Shown here: one piece after another, positions 1 to 7,977 of the stretch
How positions within the stretch are numbered: the first letter of the stretch is position 1
Layout of the letters: each line of letters opens with the position of its first letter
From: Micrococcaceae bacterium Sec5.1
GTDB taxonomy: Bacteria; Actinomycetota; Actinomycetes; Actinomycetales; Micrococcaceae
Reading direction: 5' to 3'
Length of the DNA stretch: 64,000 nucleotides
NCBI GenBank assembly: GCA_039636795.1
Contig: CP143430.1
Span: 3,100,001 to 3,164,000 of the forward strand
Made by a program: the position numbers and the translations under genes
The notes under the pieces: model-generated
Told to the model about the DNA's origin: nothing
Seen by the model: the letters and a program-made list of their open reading frames with translations, nothing else
The model's database searches: none

Positions 1-133
1 CGGTAAACCGAATACCCATTTTCACCACAAGGGAGCCAACGCCATGCCCGGAAAGCCAATCATGGAACTCTTCGGGCACACCTGCCTCGTTCAGCTCGTC
101 GACAAACCGGTTCGGCGTGAAATTGTCCATCAT
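1..133 (-). CDS. Partial gene, PaaI-like hotdog thioesterase (N-terminus only)
   Basis: The minus strand reads from ATG 133 (or the adjacent ATG 130) off the left edge as an open frame of about 44 codons. It begins MMDNFTPNRF and continues to GSLVVKMGIRFT. The pattern 'L-x-x-KMGI-x-F/L' close to the N-terminus is typical of PaaI-type hotdog-fold acyl-CoA thioesterases. The gene is divergent from polA, with only about 20 bp between the two starts. The catalytic part lies outside the window, so the family call rests on a short N-terminal resemblance. Confidence 0.5.
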   Translation of the reverse strand, partial: MMDNFTPNRFVDELNEAGVPEEFHDWLSGHGVGSLVVKMGIRFT

Positions 134-139
134 GCCAAC

Positions 140-145
140 TAGGCT
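140..145 (+). promoter_or_regulatory. -10 element of a leaderless polA transcript
   Basis: TAGGCT is followed by 7 nt and then GTG 153, the spacing expected if transcription begins at the start codon. There is no Shine-Dalgarno before GTG 153. The element lies inside the gap between the divergent polA and thioesterase genes, and earlier in-frame polA starts (GTG 117, ATG 132) would lie upstream of or overlap it. Confidence 0.55.
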
Positions 146-152
146 GGCACCT

Positions 153-2936
153 GTGAGTGAAACAACCAAACCGGACCAGGTTCCAACGGCCCAAGCTGCT
201 GCCATTGCAACAGCACCCACCCCCTCTTCCACCGCTTCACCCAGCACCACGGGGGAGGGCCGGCCCAGGTTGCTGGTCCTGGATGGCCATTCCATGGCGT
301 TCCGGGCCTTCTACGCCCTCCCTGCTGAAAACTTCTCTACTGCCAGAGGCCAGTACACCAACGCCGTGCATGGATTCACCTCCATGCTCATCAACTTGAT
401 CAAGGACCAGAAGCCCACGCACGTCGCCGTAGCGTTTGATGTCTCTGACGACACCACCTTCCGCAAGGCCGAGTACAGCGAGTACAAGGGCGGCCGTAAC
501 GCGACGCCCGCGGAGTTCCAGGGCCAAATCGCCCTCATCGCGAGGGTTATGGAGGCGTGGGGAATCAAGACCATTGCTCTGCCCGGCTACGAAGCTGATG
601 ACATCCTGGCCACCCTAGCGGCCCAGGCGGATGCCGCCGGCTTTGAGGTCCTCCTGGTCTCGGGCGATAGGGACTCCTTCCAGCTCATCAACGACAACGT
701 TTTTGTGCTCTACCCCAAACAGGGCGTGAGCAACATCCCCAAGCTGGATGCTGCGGCGATCGAAGAGAAGTACTTTGTCAAGCCCGCGTTGTATTCGGAC
801 CTGGCTGCCCTGGTGGGCGAATCGGCGGACAACCTTCCGGGCGTACCCGGCGTGGGGCCAAAGACCGCCGCCAAGTGGATCAACCTCTACGGTGGCCTGG
901 AGGGCATCCTGGAGAACCTTGACGCAATCGGTGGCAAGGTGGGCGGAGCGCTCAAGGAGAACCTTGAGAACGTCAAACGGAACCGCAGGCTGAACCAGCT
1001 GCTGACAGACCTCGAACTGCCCGTCAGGCTGGAGGACCTCCACGAGCCGCGCCCCGACCGCCGCGCCATCGAGGAACTGTTCGAGGAGCTGGAATTTCGT
1101 ACGCTCCGCCCCCGGCTCTTCGATCTCTACGGCGACGACACCACCGGTGCTGCCCCGGACACCATCGAAGCCCCCGAGTTTGTCACACTCCAGGGCGCCG
1201 CTGAGCTTGAGGCCTTCTTCAGCGCCGGTTCCGGCACTCGTTCCGCGATAGCCATCCAGCCTGTCCAGGGCCGTATCGGCGAGGATGCCAGCGCGTTGGC
1301 TGTGGTCCGGAACAATGGCGCTGCCTACATCGAGCTCAGCGGGCTGGATTCAGCAGCCGAGTCGGCGCTGGCCAGCTGGCTCCGGGACCCTGAAGAAGCC
1401 AAGGTGGTGCACGAGTTCAAGGCCGCGCTCAAGGCCCTGCACAACCGTGGTCTGGGCTTGGAAGGCGTTGTGGATGACACGTCGATTTCCGGATACCTGA
1501 TCCAGCCGGACCGCCGCAGCTACGACCTCCCGGAGCTCGCCCAGGTCCACCTCAAGATCTCCTTGGGCGTTGTGACCGCATCCGCCGGGCAGTTGGAGCT
1601 GGACCTCACGGGAGGCAGCGACCAAGCCGCGGCCGCAGCGCTCGTCCAGCAGGCCGCCGTCGTGCATGCCCTCAGCAAGCACTTCGAAAGGGAACTTGCC
1701 GGTATCAAGGCCGACGCCCTGCTGACCACGCTGGAGCTTCCGGTATCCCGCGTCCTGGCGCAGATGGAACTGACCGGTATCTACGTCTCCACGGACCGTA
1801 TGGACGAACAGCTTGCGGACCTCACCAAGGTGATCGAGAACGCCCAGGAACAGGCGTTTGCGGCAATCGGTCATGAGGTAAACCTGGGATCACCCAAGCA
1901 GCTCCAGACCGTCCTGTTCGAGGAACTTGGACTTCCCAAGACCAAGAAGATCAAGTCCGGCTACACCACCGACGCCGCGTCCCTGAAGGGCTTGCTGGAA
2001 AAGACCGGCCACGAGTTCCTGGTGCAGCTCATGGCCCACCGCGAATCCTCAAAGCTCGCCCAGATGGTGGAAACCCTCAAGAAGTCCGTCGCGGATGACG
2101 GGCGCATCCACACCACCTACGCGCAGAACATCGCCGCCACGGGCAGGATCTCCTCAAACAACCCCAACCTGCAAAATATCCCGGTGCGCAGTGAAGAAGG
2201 CCGCCGGGTCCGCGGGATCTTCGTGGTCAGCGAGGGGTATGAATGCCTTCTGTCTGCTGACTACTCACAGATTGAAATGCGCATCATGGCCCACCTCTCC
2301 GGTGACGAGGCGCTGATCCAGGCCTACAGGGATGGCGAGGACCTGCACCGCTTCGTGGGCTCGCGGATCTTCAATGTCCCTCCTGCCGAGGTCACCAGCG
2401 CGATGCGCTCCAAGGTGAAGGCGATGTCCTACGGCCTGGCTTACGGACTGACCTCGTTTGGCCTCTCAAAGCAGCTGGAAATTTCGGTGGATGAGGCCAG
2501 GACGCTGATGAAGGACTACTTCGATCGCTTCGGCGGTGTGCGTGACTATCTCAGGGGCGTTGTGGATCAGGCGAGGGTGGACGGGTACACGGCCACCATT
2601 GAAGGTCGTCGCCGTTACCTCCCGGACCTCACCAGCACCAATCGTCAGGCCCGGGAAGCAGCCGAGCGCATTGCGCTTAATTCGCCCATCCAGGGTTCCG
2701 CCGCCGACCTCATCAAGCGGGCAATGCTGGGCGTCTCAGCCGAACTTGCGAGCCAGGGCTTGAAATCGCGGATGCTCCTCCAGGTCCATGACGAACTCGT
2801 CCTGGAGGTGGCACCGGGAGAGCGCGACGCCGTCGAAAAACTGGTCGTAGAGCAAATGGGGACTGCTGCTGAGCTGTCAGTCCCGTTGGACGTCCAGCTC
2901 GGCGTAGGGTCCAGCTGGTACGAGGCCGGCCACTAG
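153..2936 (+). CDS. polA: DNA polymerase I
   Basis: PolA performs gap filling, Okazaki-fragment maturation and repair synthesis, including after UvrABC excision. The N-terminal 5'-3' exonuclease starts near residue 40 (LLVLDGHSMAFRAFYAL, later VSGDRDSFQL and the helix-hairpin-helix GVPGVGPKTA). The polymerase domain carries motif A DYSQIEMRIMAHLSGD and motif C VHDEL. The middle domain lacks the acidic residues of a working 3'-5' exonuclease: the first motif reads AIAIQPVQGR instead of DTE-like, and HEFKAALKA has no Asp. Proofreading is therefore probably absent, as in other actinobacterial PolA. GTG 153 (927 aa) is preferred over GTG 117 because of the -10 at 140 and because upstream starts overlap the divergent gene. 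The alanine/proline-rich first 35 residues are a poorly conserved extension. Confidence 0.95.
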   Translation: MSETTKPDQVPTAQAAAIATAPTPSSTASPSTTGEGRPRLLVLDGHSMAFRAFYALPAENFSTARGQYTNAVHGFTSMLINLIKDQKPTHVAVAFDVSDDTTFRKAEYSEYKGGRNATPAEFQGQIALIARVMEAWGIKTIALPGYEADDILATLAAQADAAGFEVLLVSGDRDSFQLINDNVFVLYPKQGVSNIPKLDAAAIEEKYFVKPALYSDLAALVGESADNLPGVPGVGPKTAAKWINLYGGLEGILENLDAIGGKVGGALKENLENVKRNRRLNQLLTDLELPVRLEDLHEPRPDRRAIEELFEELEFRTLRPRLFDLYGDDTTGAAPDTIEAPEFVTLQGAAELEAFFSAGSGTRSAIAIQPVQGRIGEDASALAVVRNNGAAYIELSGLDSAAESALASWLRDPEEAKVVHEFKAALKALHNRGLGLEGVVDDTSISGYLIQPDRRSYDLPELAQVHLKISLGVVTASAGQLELDLTGGSDQAAAAALVQQAAVVHALSKHFERELAGIKADALLTTLELPVSRVLAQMELTGIYVSTDRMDEQLADLTKVIENAQEQAFAAIGHEVNLGSPKQLQTVLFEELGLPKTKKIKSGYTTDAASLKGLLEKTGHEFLVQLMAHRESSKLAQMVETLKKSVADDGRIHTTYAQNIAATGRISSNNPNLQNIPVRSEEGRRVRGIFVVSEGYECLLSADYSQIEMRIMAHLSGDEALIQAYRDGEDLHRFVGSRIFNVPPAEVTSAMRSKVKAMSYGLAYGLTSFGLSKQLEISVDEARTLMKDYFDRFGGVRDYLRGVVDQARVDGYTATIEGRRRYLPDLTSTNRQAREAAERIALNSPIQGSAADLIKRAMLGVSAELASQGLKSRMLLQVHDELVLEVAPGERDAVEKLVVEQMGTAAELSVPLDVQLGVGSSWYEAGH

Positions 2937-2958
2937 TAGCCCGCACGTTCGAAAGGAT

Positions 2959-3001
2959 CGCCGGAGGGCGCGCCGCCTTGATGGTGGCGCGCCCTCCGGC
3001 G
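2959..3001 (+). terminator. Hairpin terminator after polA
   Basis: A perfect 16-bp inverted repeat (2959-2974 with 2986-3001, 11-nt loop) follows the polA stop by 22 nt. There is no U-tract, so termination would depend on the very strong GC stem. Confidence 0.7.
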
Positions 3002-3007
3002 TCTGGC

Positions 3008-3013
3008 TAGGCT
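3008..3013 (+). promoter_or_regulatory. -10 element, leaderless promoter of the Eis-like gene
   Basis: TAGGCT is followed by exactly 6 nt and GTG 3020, directly downstream of the polA terminator. No Shine-Dalgarno is present. Confidence 0.6.
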
Positions 3014-3019
3014 CGGGGC

Positions 3020-4360
3020 GTGGCTGATCCCAATGAAAGTTATTCCGAAACGAACTCCGCCGAGAAATATGCCGATCAATACAGGGTTCAACAATTCCCT
3101 GCTACAGCTGATCGTGAGGACCCTGCCTACTCCCGCTGTGCCGCATGGGTCCAGGCTGTCTCGCACGGCTTCCACCAGCACAGGCGTGACGACGAATACA
3201 TCGCCAAGACCCTGGCGGCCTACCGCACAGACCAGCGTGAATTGACCGGGGTGTACATCAACGGAGACGTTCCCGAGCATGCTATGGGCGTCGAGGTCCC
3301 GGTGGCCACGTACGGCACCATGCGCAAATCCCTGAATATCGGGTTTGGCCGACAACTGGAATCAAACCTGGTGACCAACGTGACTGTCCGTGGAACGCAC
3401 CGGCGCAAAGGGCTGCTCCGGGGCATGATCACCGCTGACCTTGCCGGCGCAAAGGACGATGGTCTCGCCATGGCAGCGCTGACCGCCTCAGAGGGGTCCA
3501 TCTACGGCCGCTTCGGTTTTGGCGTGGCTACCTTTGAACGCAGCATCAAGGTCGACACCGGCCCTCGTTTCCGCCTCAAGGGGTTGGCGACAGGAACGGT
3601 TGAGGTGGCTGACCCCAGCGTGCTCCTGGAGGTTGCGCCACAGATCTTCGGCCACGTCCAGCGTGCGACTCCTGGCTCAGTAGACCGCCAAGAGTACTAT
3701 CGCTTGCTGGCTTCCGGAGCGATCGGCCATGACGGAAAGCCTGACACCGGTGTCAGAAGCGCCCTGCACTACAACGCCTCCGGATCACTGGACGGCTACG
3801 TTTCCTATCGCTTCAAGGGCTGGGATGCCAAGCCCTACACCATGGAAATCGTGGACCTCGTTGCTGGTACCAATGCGGCCTATCTCGATCTCTGGCGCTT
3901 CCTTGGGAGCATCGATCTCATTGAGCAGGTGACGTGGGCCGAGGCTCCCGTGGACGATCCGCTGACCTGGGCCTTGCAAGATCCCAGATGCATCGACTCC
4001 TCGGATGTTCGGGACATGTTGTGGCTACGGATCCTGGACGTTCCGGCAGCGCTGGCCGCCCGACGGTATCCGGTTGCCGGAAAGCTGGTCATGGAAGTCT
4101 CGGATACACTTGGCCTGGCTGGTGGCACATGGGCGTTGGAGTCCGACGGCGGTGGTACCGCGGCCGTCACCGAGGCATCCGGCCAACAACCTGATCTCCG
4201 CATGGATGTCGCGGATCTCGCGTCCATCTATCTTGGTGCTGTGTCCCCAGTGACGCTCACTGCTGCCGGGCGGATGAGCGAAGGCAAGCCCGGTGCCGCG
4301 TTCGCAGCCCAGCAGCTTTTTGCTGTGGAACGGCCGGCGCACTGCCTCACGCACTTCTAA
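3020..4360 (+). CDS. Eis-family GNAT N-acetyltransferase
   Basis: The 446-aa protein has the length and layout of the actinobacterial Eis family: an N-terminal GNAT domain, a second GNAT-like region and a C-terminal sterol-carrier-like domain. The acetyl-CoA binding region is visible around residues 115-145 (VTNVTVRGTHRRKGLLRGM), followed by AMAALTASEGSIYGRFGFG. The chain ends in ...AHCLTHF with a C-terminal Phe, whose carboxylate acts in catalysis in characterised Eis proteins. Family members acetylate amines such as aminoglycosides, polyamines or protein lysines; the substrate here cannot be told. GTG 3020 is set by the leaderless -10 at 3008. Monocistronic between the polA terminator and the next gene. 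Confidence 0.85.
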   Translation: MADPNESYSETNSAEKYADQYRVQQFPATADREDPAYSRCAAWVQAVSHGFHQHRRDDEYIAKTLAAYRTDQRELTGVYINGDVPEHAMGVEVPVATYGTMRKSLNIGFGRQLESNLVTNVTVRGTHRRKGLLRGMITADLAGAKDDGLAMAALTASEGSIYGRFGFGVATFERSIKVDTGPRFRLKGLATGTVEVADPSVLLEVAPQIFGHVQRATPGSVDRQEYYRLLASGAIGHDGKPDTGVRSALHYNASGSLDGYVSYRFKGWDAKPYTMEIVDLVAGTNAAYLDLWRFLGSIDLIEQVTWAEAPVDDPLTWALQDPRCIDSSDVRDMLWLRILDVPAALAARRYPVAGKLVMEVSDTLGLAGGTWALESDGGGTAAVTEASGQQPDLRMDVADLASIYLGAVSPVTLTAAGRMSEGKPGAAFAAQQLFAVERPAHCLTHF

Positions 4361-4423
4361 AAAGCATTTCCGGAAACAAGCACTTTTACAAGCGACTCAC
4401 ATACTCAATAGACAAGGACATCC

Positions 4424-5458
4424 ATGGGGGATTCCAAGCGGCGGCCGTTGGCCGGCCGGCGTTCGGTGCTGCTTGGAATGGCGGGGCTGGCAACTGCAGC
4501 TCTGGCGGCTTGCGCGGACAACGGGAGAGGGGCGCTCCCGGACGCCGCCGGACCAGGGCAGACGGCGCCTGGCACCCCACCAAACGGACCCGGGGCCGGC
4601 CCTGCGACGCCACCGCCCTCCATCGCCGCGCTGTCCAGTGAGCAAGCTGCTGCTGCCCTCGCCGCCAAGGCCGGCAGCGGTGAGGGAGGCAGCCGCGACG
4701 CAGGCAACCAAAGTCCAGTGCCGCCGTCGAGCGCTCCCGCATTGCCAGCCGCCATCCCAGGCAAGCCGCAGATCCTGGCAGAATTTGGATCCCTGCGGCC
4801 GCAGGAGTGGGGCCTTCACGTGACGGGTGTGGTGAACAATTCGGCATCCCGGCATGTGGCCCTCACGTTCGATGCCTGCGGTGGCCCAGGCGGAACCGGC
4901 TGTGACCACAAGCTGCTCAAGTCACTTCGCAGCCTCAACGTCCCCGCCACACTTTTCATTAACAGCCGTTGGATTAACGCCAACAAGTCACTTGCCGCGG
5001 AACTGGCCGCCGACCCCCTGTTCGAGCTCTCGAACCACGGCACACTTCACCTGCCCTTGTCAGTCAATGGCAAGTCCGCTTACGGCATAGCCGGAACGGC
5101 AAACCCTGCGGCAGTGTACGAGGAATTGATGGGCAACCAGGCCCTCATGCATGAGTTAACCGGGGTTTCCCCGCGCTTCTTCCGGCCAGGAACGGCGTTC
5201 TACGATGACGTCGCTGCCAGCATGACCCGCAGGCTGGGGATGCTGCCAGTCAACTTCACGATAAACGGCGACGGCGGGGCCACCTTTGCGCCGGCTACCG
5301 TCGCCGGGGAAGTGGCCAAGGCAGCGGCGGGAGACATCGTCATCTCGCACTTCAACAGGCCGGGCGCCGGAACTGCAGAGGGTTACGCGAGGGCTTTGCC
5401 TCGCTTGCTGGACCGAGGGGTTACGTTCGCGCGACTCGGAGACGTCCTGCCTGTATGA
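4424..5458 (+). CDS. Polysaccharide deacetylase lipoprotein (NodB domain, Tat signal)
   Basis: The N-terminus has a twin-arginine motif (GRRSVLLGMAGLATAALAAC) ending in a lipobox with Cys about residue 30, so the product is probably Tat-exported and lipid-anchored. A Pro/Gly/Ala-rich linker of about 90 residues follows. The C-terminal half is a NodB/CE4 deacetylase domain with TFDACGGPGGTGCD (catalytic Asp region), SNHGTLH (metal-binding histidines) and RPGTAFYDD. CE4 enzymes remove N-acetyl groups from peptidoglycan or other cell-wall glycans. The sequence TFDACGGPGG differs from the canonical TFDDG, so substrate and activity are uncertain. ATG 4424 is preceded by AAGGAC. Confidence 0.82.
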   Translation: MGDSKRRPLAGRRSVLLGMAGLATAALAACADNGRGALPDAAGPGQTAPGTPPNGPGAGPATPPPSIAALSSEQAAAALAAKAGSGEGGSRDAGNQSPVPPSSAPALPAAIPGKPQILAEFGSLRPQEWGLHVTGVVNNSASRHVALTFDACGGPGGTGCDHKLLKSLRSLNVPATLFINSRWINANKSLAAELAADPLFELSNHGTLHLPLSVNGKSAYGIAGTANPAAVYEELMGNQALMHELTGVSPRFFRPGTAFYDDVAASMTRRLGMLPVNFTINGDGGATFAPATVAGEVAKAAAGDIVISHFNRPGAGTAEGYARALPRLLDRGVTFARLGDVLPV

Positions 5459-5487
5459 AGGCCTTTGCTGGTCCTGCCGGAGTCCTT

Positions 5488-5517
5488 TTGACCCTGCTTT
5501 GCAGATACGACTAGAAT
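5488..5517 (+). promoter_or_regulatory. Sigma-70-type promoter of rpsA
   Basis: TTGACC (5488-5493), an 18-bp spacer and TAGAAT (5512-5517) form the best -35/-10 pair seen in the window. The predicted start near 5524 gives a leader of about 140 nt before rpsA. Confidence 0.65.
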
Positions 5518-5523
5518 AAACGG

Positions 5524-5663
5524 GCGTGTACTACGTGCATGCGTCCATTTTGTATTAATCCACAAATCAGGATGACCCGGTATTTTGCCGTGTTCTGCCG
5601 TCCGGACCCGGGCGGCAGCGGTTTGCCTGACCGACTAACTATCCACAACGGAGCCCCTACTAC
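5524..5663 (+). promoter_or_regulatory. rpsA 5' leader with hairpin
   Basis: The leader holds an imperfect hairpin (CTGCCG 5595-5600 with CGGCAG 5613-5618). It also contains a 31-codon open frame from ATG 5572 whose TGA overlaps the rpsA ATG, but that ORF lacks a convincing Shine-Dalgarno. Ribosomal protein S1 autoregulates through its own leader in E. coli; whether this leader does so is speculation. Confidence 0.3.
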
Positions 5664-7139
5664 ATGACCATCACCTCCACCGAGAAGCCCGGTACCCCCG
5701 TAGTCGCCATTAACGACATCGGTACCGCTGAGGACTTCCTCGCAGCTGTCGACGCCACCATTAAGTACTTCAACGACGGTGACCTCGTCGAAGGTACCGT
5801 CGTCAAGGTCGACCGCGACGAAGTCCTGCTCGACATCGGTTACAAAACCGAAGGTGTCATCCCTTCCCGCGAGCTTTCCATCAAGCACGACGTTGACCCC
5901 GGCGAAGTTGTTGCCGTTGGCGATCAGGTCGAAGCTTTGGTTCTCACCAAGGAAGACAAAGAAGGCCGTCTGATCCTCTCCAAGAAGCGTGCTCAGTACG
6001 AGCGCGCCTGGGGCGACATCGAGAAGGTCAAGGAAGAAGACGGCGTCGTTACCGGTACCGTCATCGAGGTTGTCAAGGGTGGCCTCATCCTGGACATCGG
6101 CCTGCGCGGCTTCCTGCCCGCATCCCTCGTCGAGATGCGTCGTGTCCGCGACCTCGCTCCGTACATCGGTCAGCAGATCGAAGCCAAGATCATCGAGCTG
6201 GACAAGAACCGCAACAACGTTGTGCTGTCCCGCCGTGCATGGCTCGAGCAGACCCAGTCCGAGGTCCGCTCCACGTTCCTCAACAAGCTGGAAAAGGGCC
6301 AGGTTCGTCCCGGCGTTGTTTCCTCCATCGTCAACTTCGGTGCATTCGTGGACCTTGGCGGCGTAGACGGCCTCGTTCACGTTTCCGAGCTCTCCTGGAA
6401 GCACATCGACCACCCGTCCGAGGTTGTCGAGGTTGGCCAGGAAGTCACCGTCGAGGTCCTCGAAGTGGATCTGGACCGCGAGCGTGTCTCCCTGTCGCTC
6501 AAGGCTACGCAGGAAGACCCGTGGCAGACCTTCGCCCGCACCCACGCCCTGGGCCAGGTTGTCCCGGGTAAGGTCACCAAGCTGGTTCCGTTCGGTGCGT
6601 TCGTTCGCGTCGAAGACGGCATCGAAGGCCTCGTTCACATCTCCGAGCTGGCTGTCCGCCACGTTGAGCTCGCCGAGCAGGTTGTCTCCGTTGGCGACGA
6701 ACTGTTCGTCAAGGTCATCGACATCGACCTCGAGCGTCGCCGCATCTCCCTCTCCCTCAAGCAGGCTAACGAGGGCGTTGACGCTGACAGCACCGAGTTC
6801 GATCCCGCTCTGTACGGTATGGCCGCCGAGTACGACGAAGAGGGCAACTACAAGTACCCCGAGGGCTTCGACCCCGAGTCGAACGAATGGCTCGAAGGCT
6901 ACGAGACCCAGCGCGCCGCTTGGGAGCAGCAGTACGCTGACGCCCAGACCCGTTGGGAAGCCCACAAGAAGCAGGTTGCCCAGCACGCTGCTGACGACGC
7001 TGCCGCTGCAACGTCCGGTGAGAGCGATTCCGGCACCACCAGCTACTCCTCGGAGCCGGCTGCTGCTGAGTCCAACGCCGGCACCCTGGCGTCCGACGAA
7101 GCTCTCGCCGCACTGCGTGAGAAGCTGACCGGCAACTAA
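5664..7139 (+). CDS. rpsA: 30S ribosomal protein S1
   Basis: S1 binds mRNA on the small subunit. The 491-aa protein contains four S1 (OB-fold) repeats, beginning near residues 36, 121, 207 and 292: VEGTVVKVDRDEVLLDIGYK, VTGTVIEVVKGGLILDIGLR, RPGVVSSIVNFGAFVDLGGV and VPGKVTKLVPFGAFVRVEDG. They are followed by an acidic, Ala/Ser/Glu-rich tail. Four repeats is the usual actinobacterial form, against six in E. coli. The gene has its own promoter and terminator, so it is a single-gene unit. Confidence 0.97.
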   Translation: MTITSTEKPGTPVVAINDIGTAEDFLAAVDATIKYFNDGDLVEGTVVKVDRDEVLLDIGYKTEGVIPSRELSIKHDVDPGEVVAVGDQVEALVLTKEDKEGRLILSKKRAQYERAWGDIEKVKEEDGVVTGTVIEVVKGGLILDIGLRGFLPASLVEMRRVRDLAPYIGQQIEAKIIELDKNRNNVVLSRRAWLEQTQSEVRSTFLNKLEKGQVRPGVVSSIVNFGAFVDLGGVDGLVHVSELSWKHIDHPSEVVEVGQEVTVEVLEVDLDRERVSLSLKATQEDPWQTFARTHALGQVVPGKVTKLVPFGAFVRVEDGIEGLVHISELAVRHVELAEQVVSVGDELFVKVIDIDLERRRISLSLKQANEGVDADSTEFDPALYGMAAEYDEEGNYKYPEGFDPESNEWLEGYETQRAAWEQQYADAQTRWEAHKKQVAQHAADDAAAATSGESDSGTTSYSSEPAAAESNAGTLASDEALAALREKLTGN

Positions 7140-7175
7140 TTCCGCCACCCCACACGGGATGCGCTGAATAGCCAA

Positions 7176-7209
7176 AGAAGGACCCCTGCCATGTGGCAGG
7201 GGTCCTTCT
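7176..7209 (+). terminator. Rho-independent terminator of rpsA
   Basis: A perfect 15-bp stem (7176-7190 with 7195-7209) with a 4-nt ATGT loop follows rpsA by 36 nt. The stem closes with AGAA/TTCT, so it may also work for the converging yigZ transcript. Confidence 0.85.
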
Positions 7210-7268
7210 GCTTAAGCTAAGCCGGCCCTTCGAGTCCGGCTGCGGCCACCCGGGGTTGCATAGTTGAT

Positions 7269-7955
7269 TCAGGGCACATCGATCCACTCCGTTCCCTGCG
7301 GACTCAGTGTGCCCGTGCCTGCAGTGAGGGCCGCTACACGGGAGTCAGCCTCAGCCAAGGCGTCGCTGTTGTCCGCCAGCGCGACCCGGAGGACTGTGTG
7401 CTTGGCTTCATAGCTGGTGTTCGCCATGACAAAGCCGGATCCGCGGAGTTCGTTCTCCAAGCGTCCGGCGTCCGCATGCGGCACGTCGATGTCGCAAAGC
7501 CGCAGCCGTCGACGCTGCACCAGGGGTGCCAGTTCCAAAGCTGCAGATACCGATTCGGAATAGGCACGGACCAGCCCGCCCGCGCCCAGGAGGATTCCGC
7601 CGAAATAGCGGACGACGACGACACTTACGTCGCTAAGGTCGGTCACCCCGGGTGCTGTCTCACGTTTGAGCAGTGCTTCCAGCATGGGAATACCGGCCGT
7701 GCCCGACGGTTCGCCGTCGTCACTGGAACGTTGTATCATCCTGTCCGGACCTACAACGAAAGCCGAACAGTGGTGCCGTGCGTCATGGAACTCGCGTCTC
7801 AGCGCAGCCACCAGGGAGCGTGCAGTTTCTTCGTCCGGCGAGCGGCGGAGAACAGTGATGAAGCGGGAACGCCGGATCTCCAGTTCGTGGCGGAAATCCG
7901 GACCTTCAGCCAACGTTGTGTAACTGGTTGCACGGCTGTCATCCTCAATTTCCAC
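7269..7955 (-). CDS. YigZ/IMPACT family protein
   Basis: This 228-aa protein matches the YigZ/IMPACT family. Its core motifs are RRSRFITVL, DARHHCSAFVVG, DDGEPSGTAGIPML and VVVRYFGGILLGAGGLVRAY, followed by the smaller C-terminal ferredoxin-like domain. Bacterial members have no firmly assigned reaction; eukaryotic IMPACT modulates Gcn2. The GTG 7955 start lies 6 nt from the -10 TAGACT of the shared divergent promoter, indicating a leaderless message. It converges on rpsA, with the rpsA terminator between them. Confidence 0.88.
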   Translation of the reverse strand: MEIEDDSRATSYTTLAEGPDFRHELEIRRSRFITVLRRSPDEETARSLVAALRREFHDARHHCSAFVVGPDRMIQRSSDDGEPSGTAGIPMLEALLKRETAPGVTDLSDVSVVVVRYFGGILLGAGGLVRAYSESVSAALELAPLVQRRRLRLCDIDVPHADAGRLENELRGSGFVMANTSYEAKHTVLRVALADNSDALAEADSRVAALTAGTGTLSPQGTEWIDVP

Positions 7956-7961
7956 CGCTTC

Positions 7962-7971
7962 AGTCTAGTGT
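7962..7971. promoter_or_regulatory. Overlapping bidirectional -10 elements, yigZ and coaE
   Basis: The 10-mer AGTCTAGTGT carries two -10 elements sharing a CTAG core. TAGTGT (7966-7971) reads rightward with 6 nt to the coaE GTG 7978. TAGACT (minus strand of 7962-7967) reads leftward with 6 nt to the yigZ GTG 7955. The two start codons are only 22 bp apart and neither has a correctly spaced Shine-Dalgarno. Confidence 0.65.
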
Positions 7972-7977
7972 GGAGGG

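Noticed and set aside
5572..5667. 31-codon ORF in the rpsA leader overlapping the rpsA start
   Set aside because: It lacks a usable Shine-Dalgarno, and any ATGA start creates a stop in this frame, so an open upstream frame is likely by chance.
5511..7175. Minus-strand 554-aa ORF opposite rpsA
   Set aside because: Antisense shadow of a highly expressed ribosomal gene with strong codon bias; no family resemblance.
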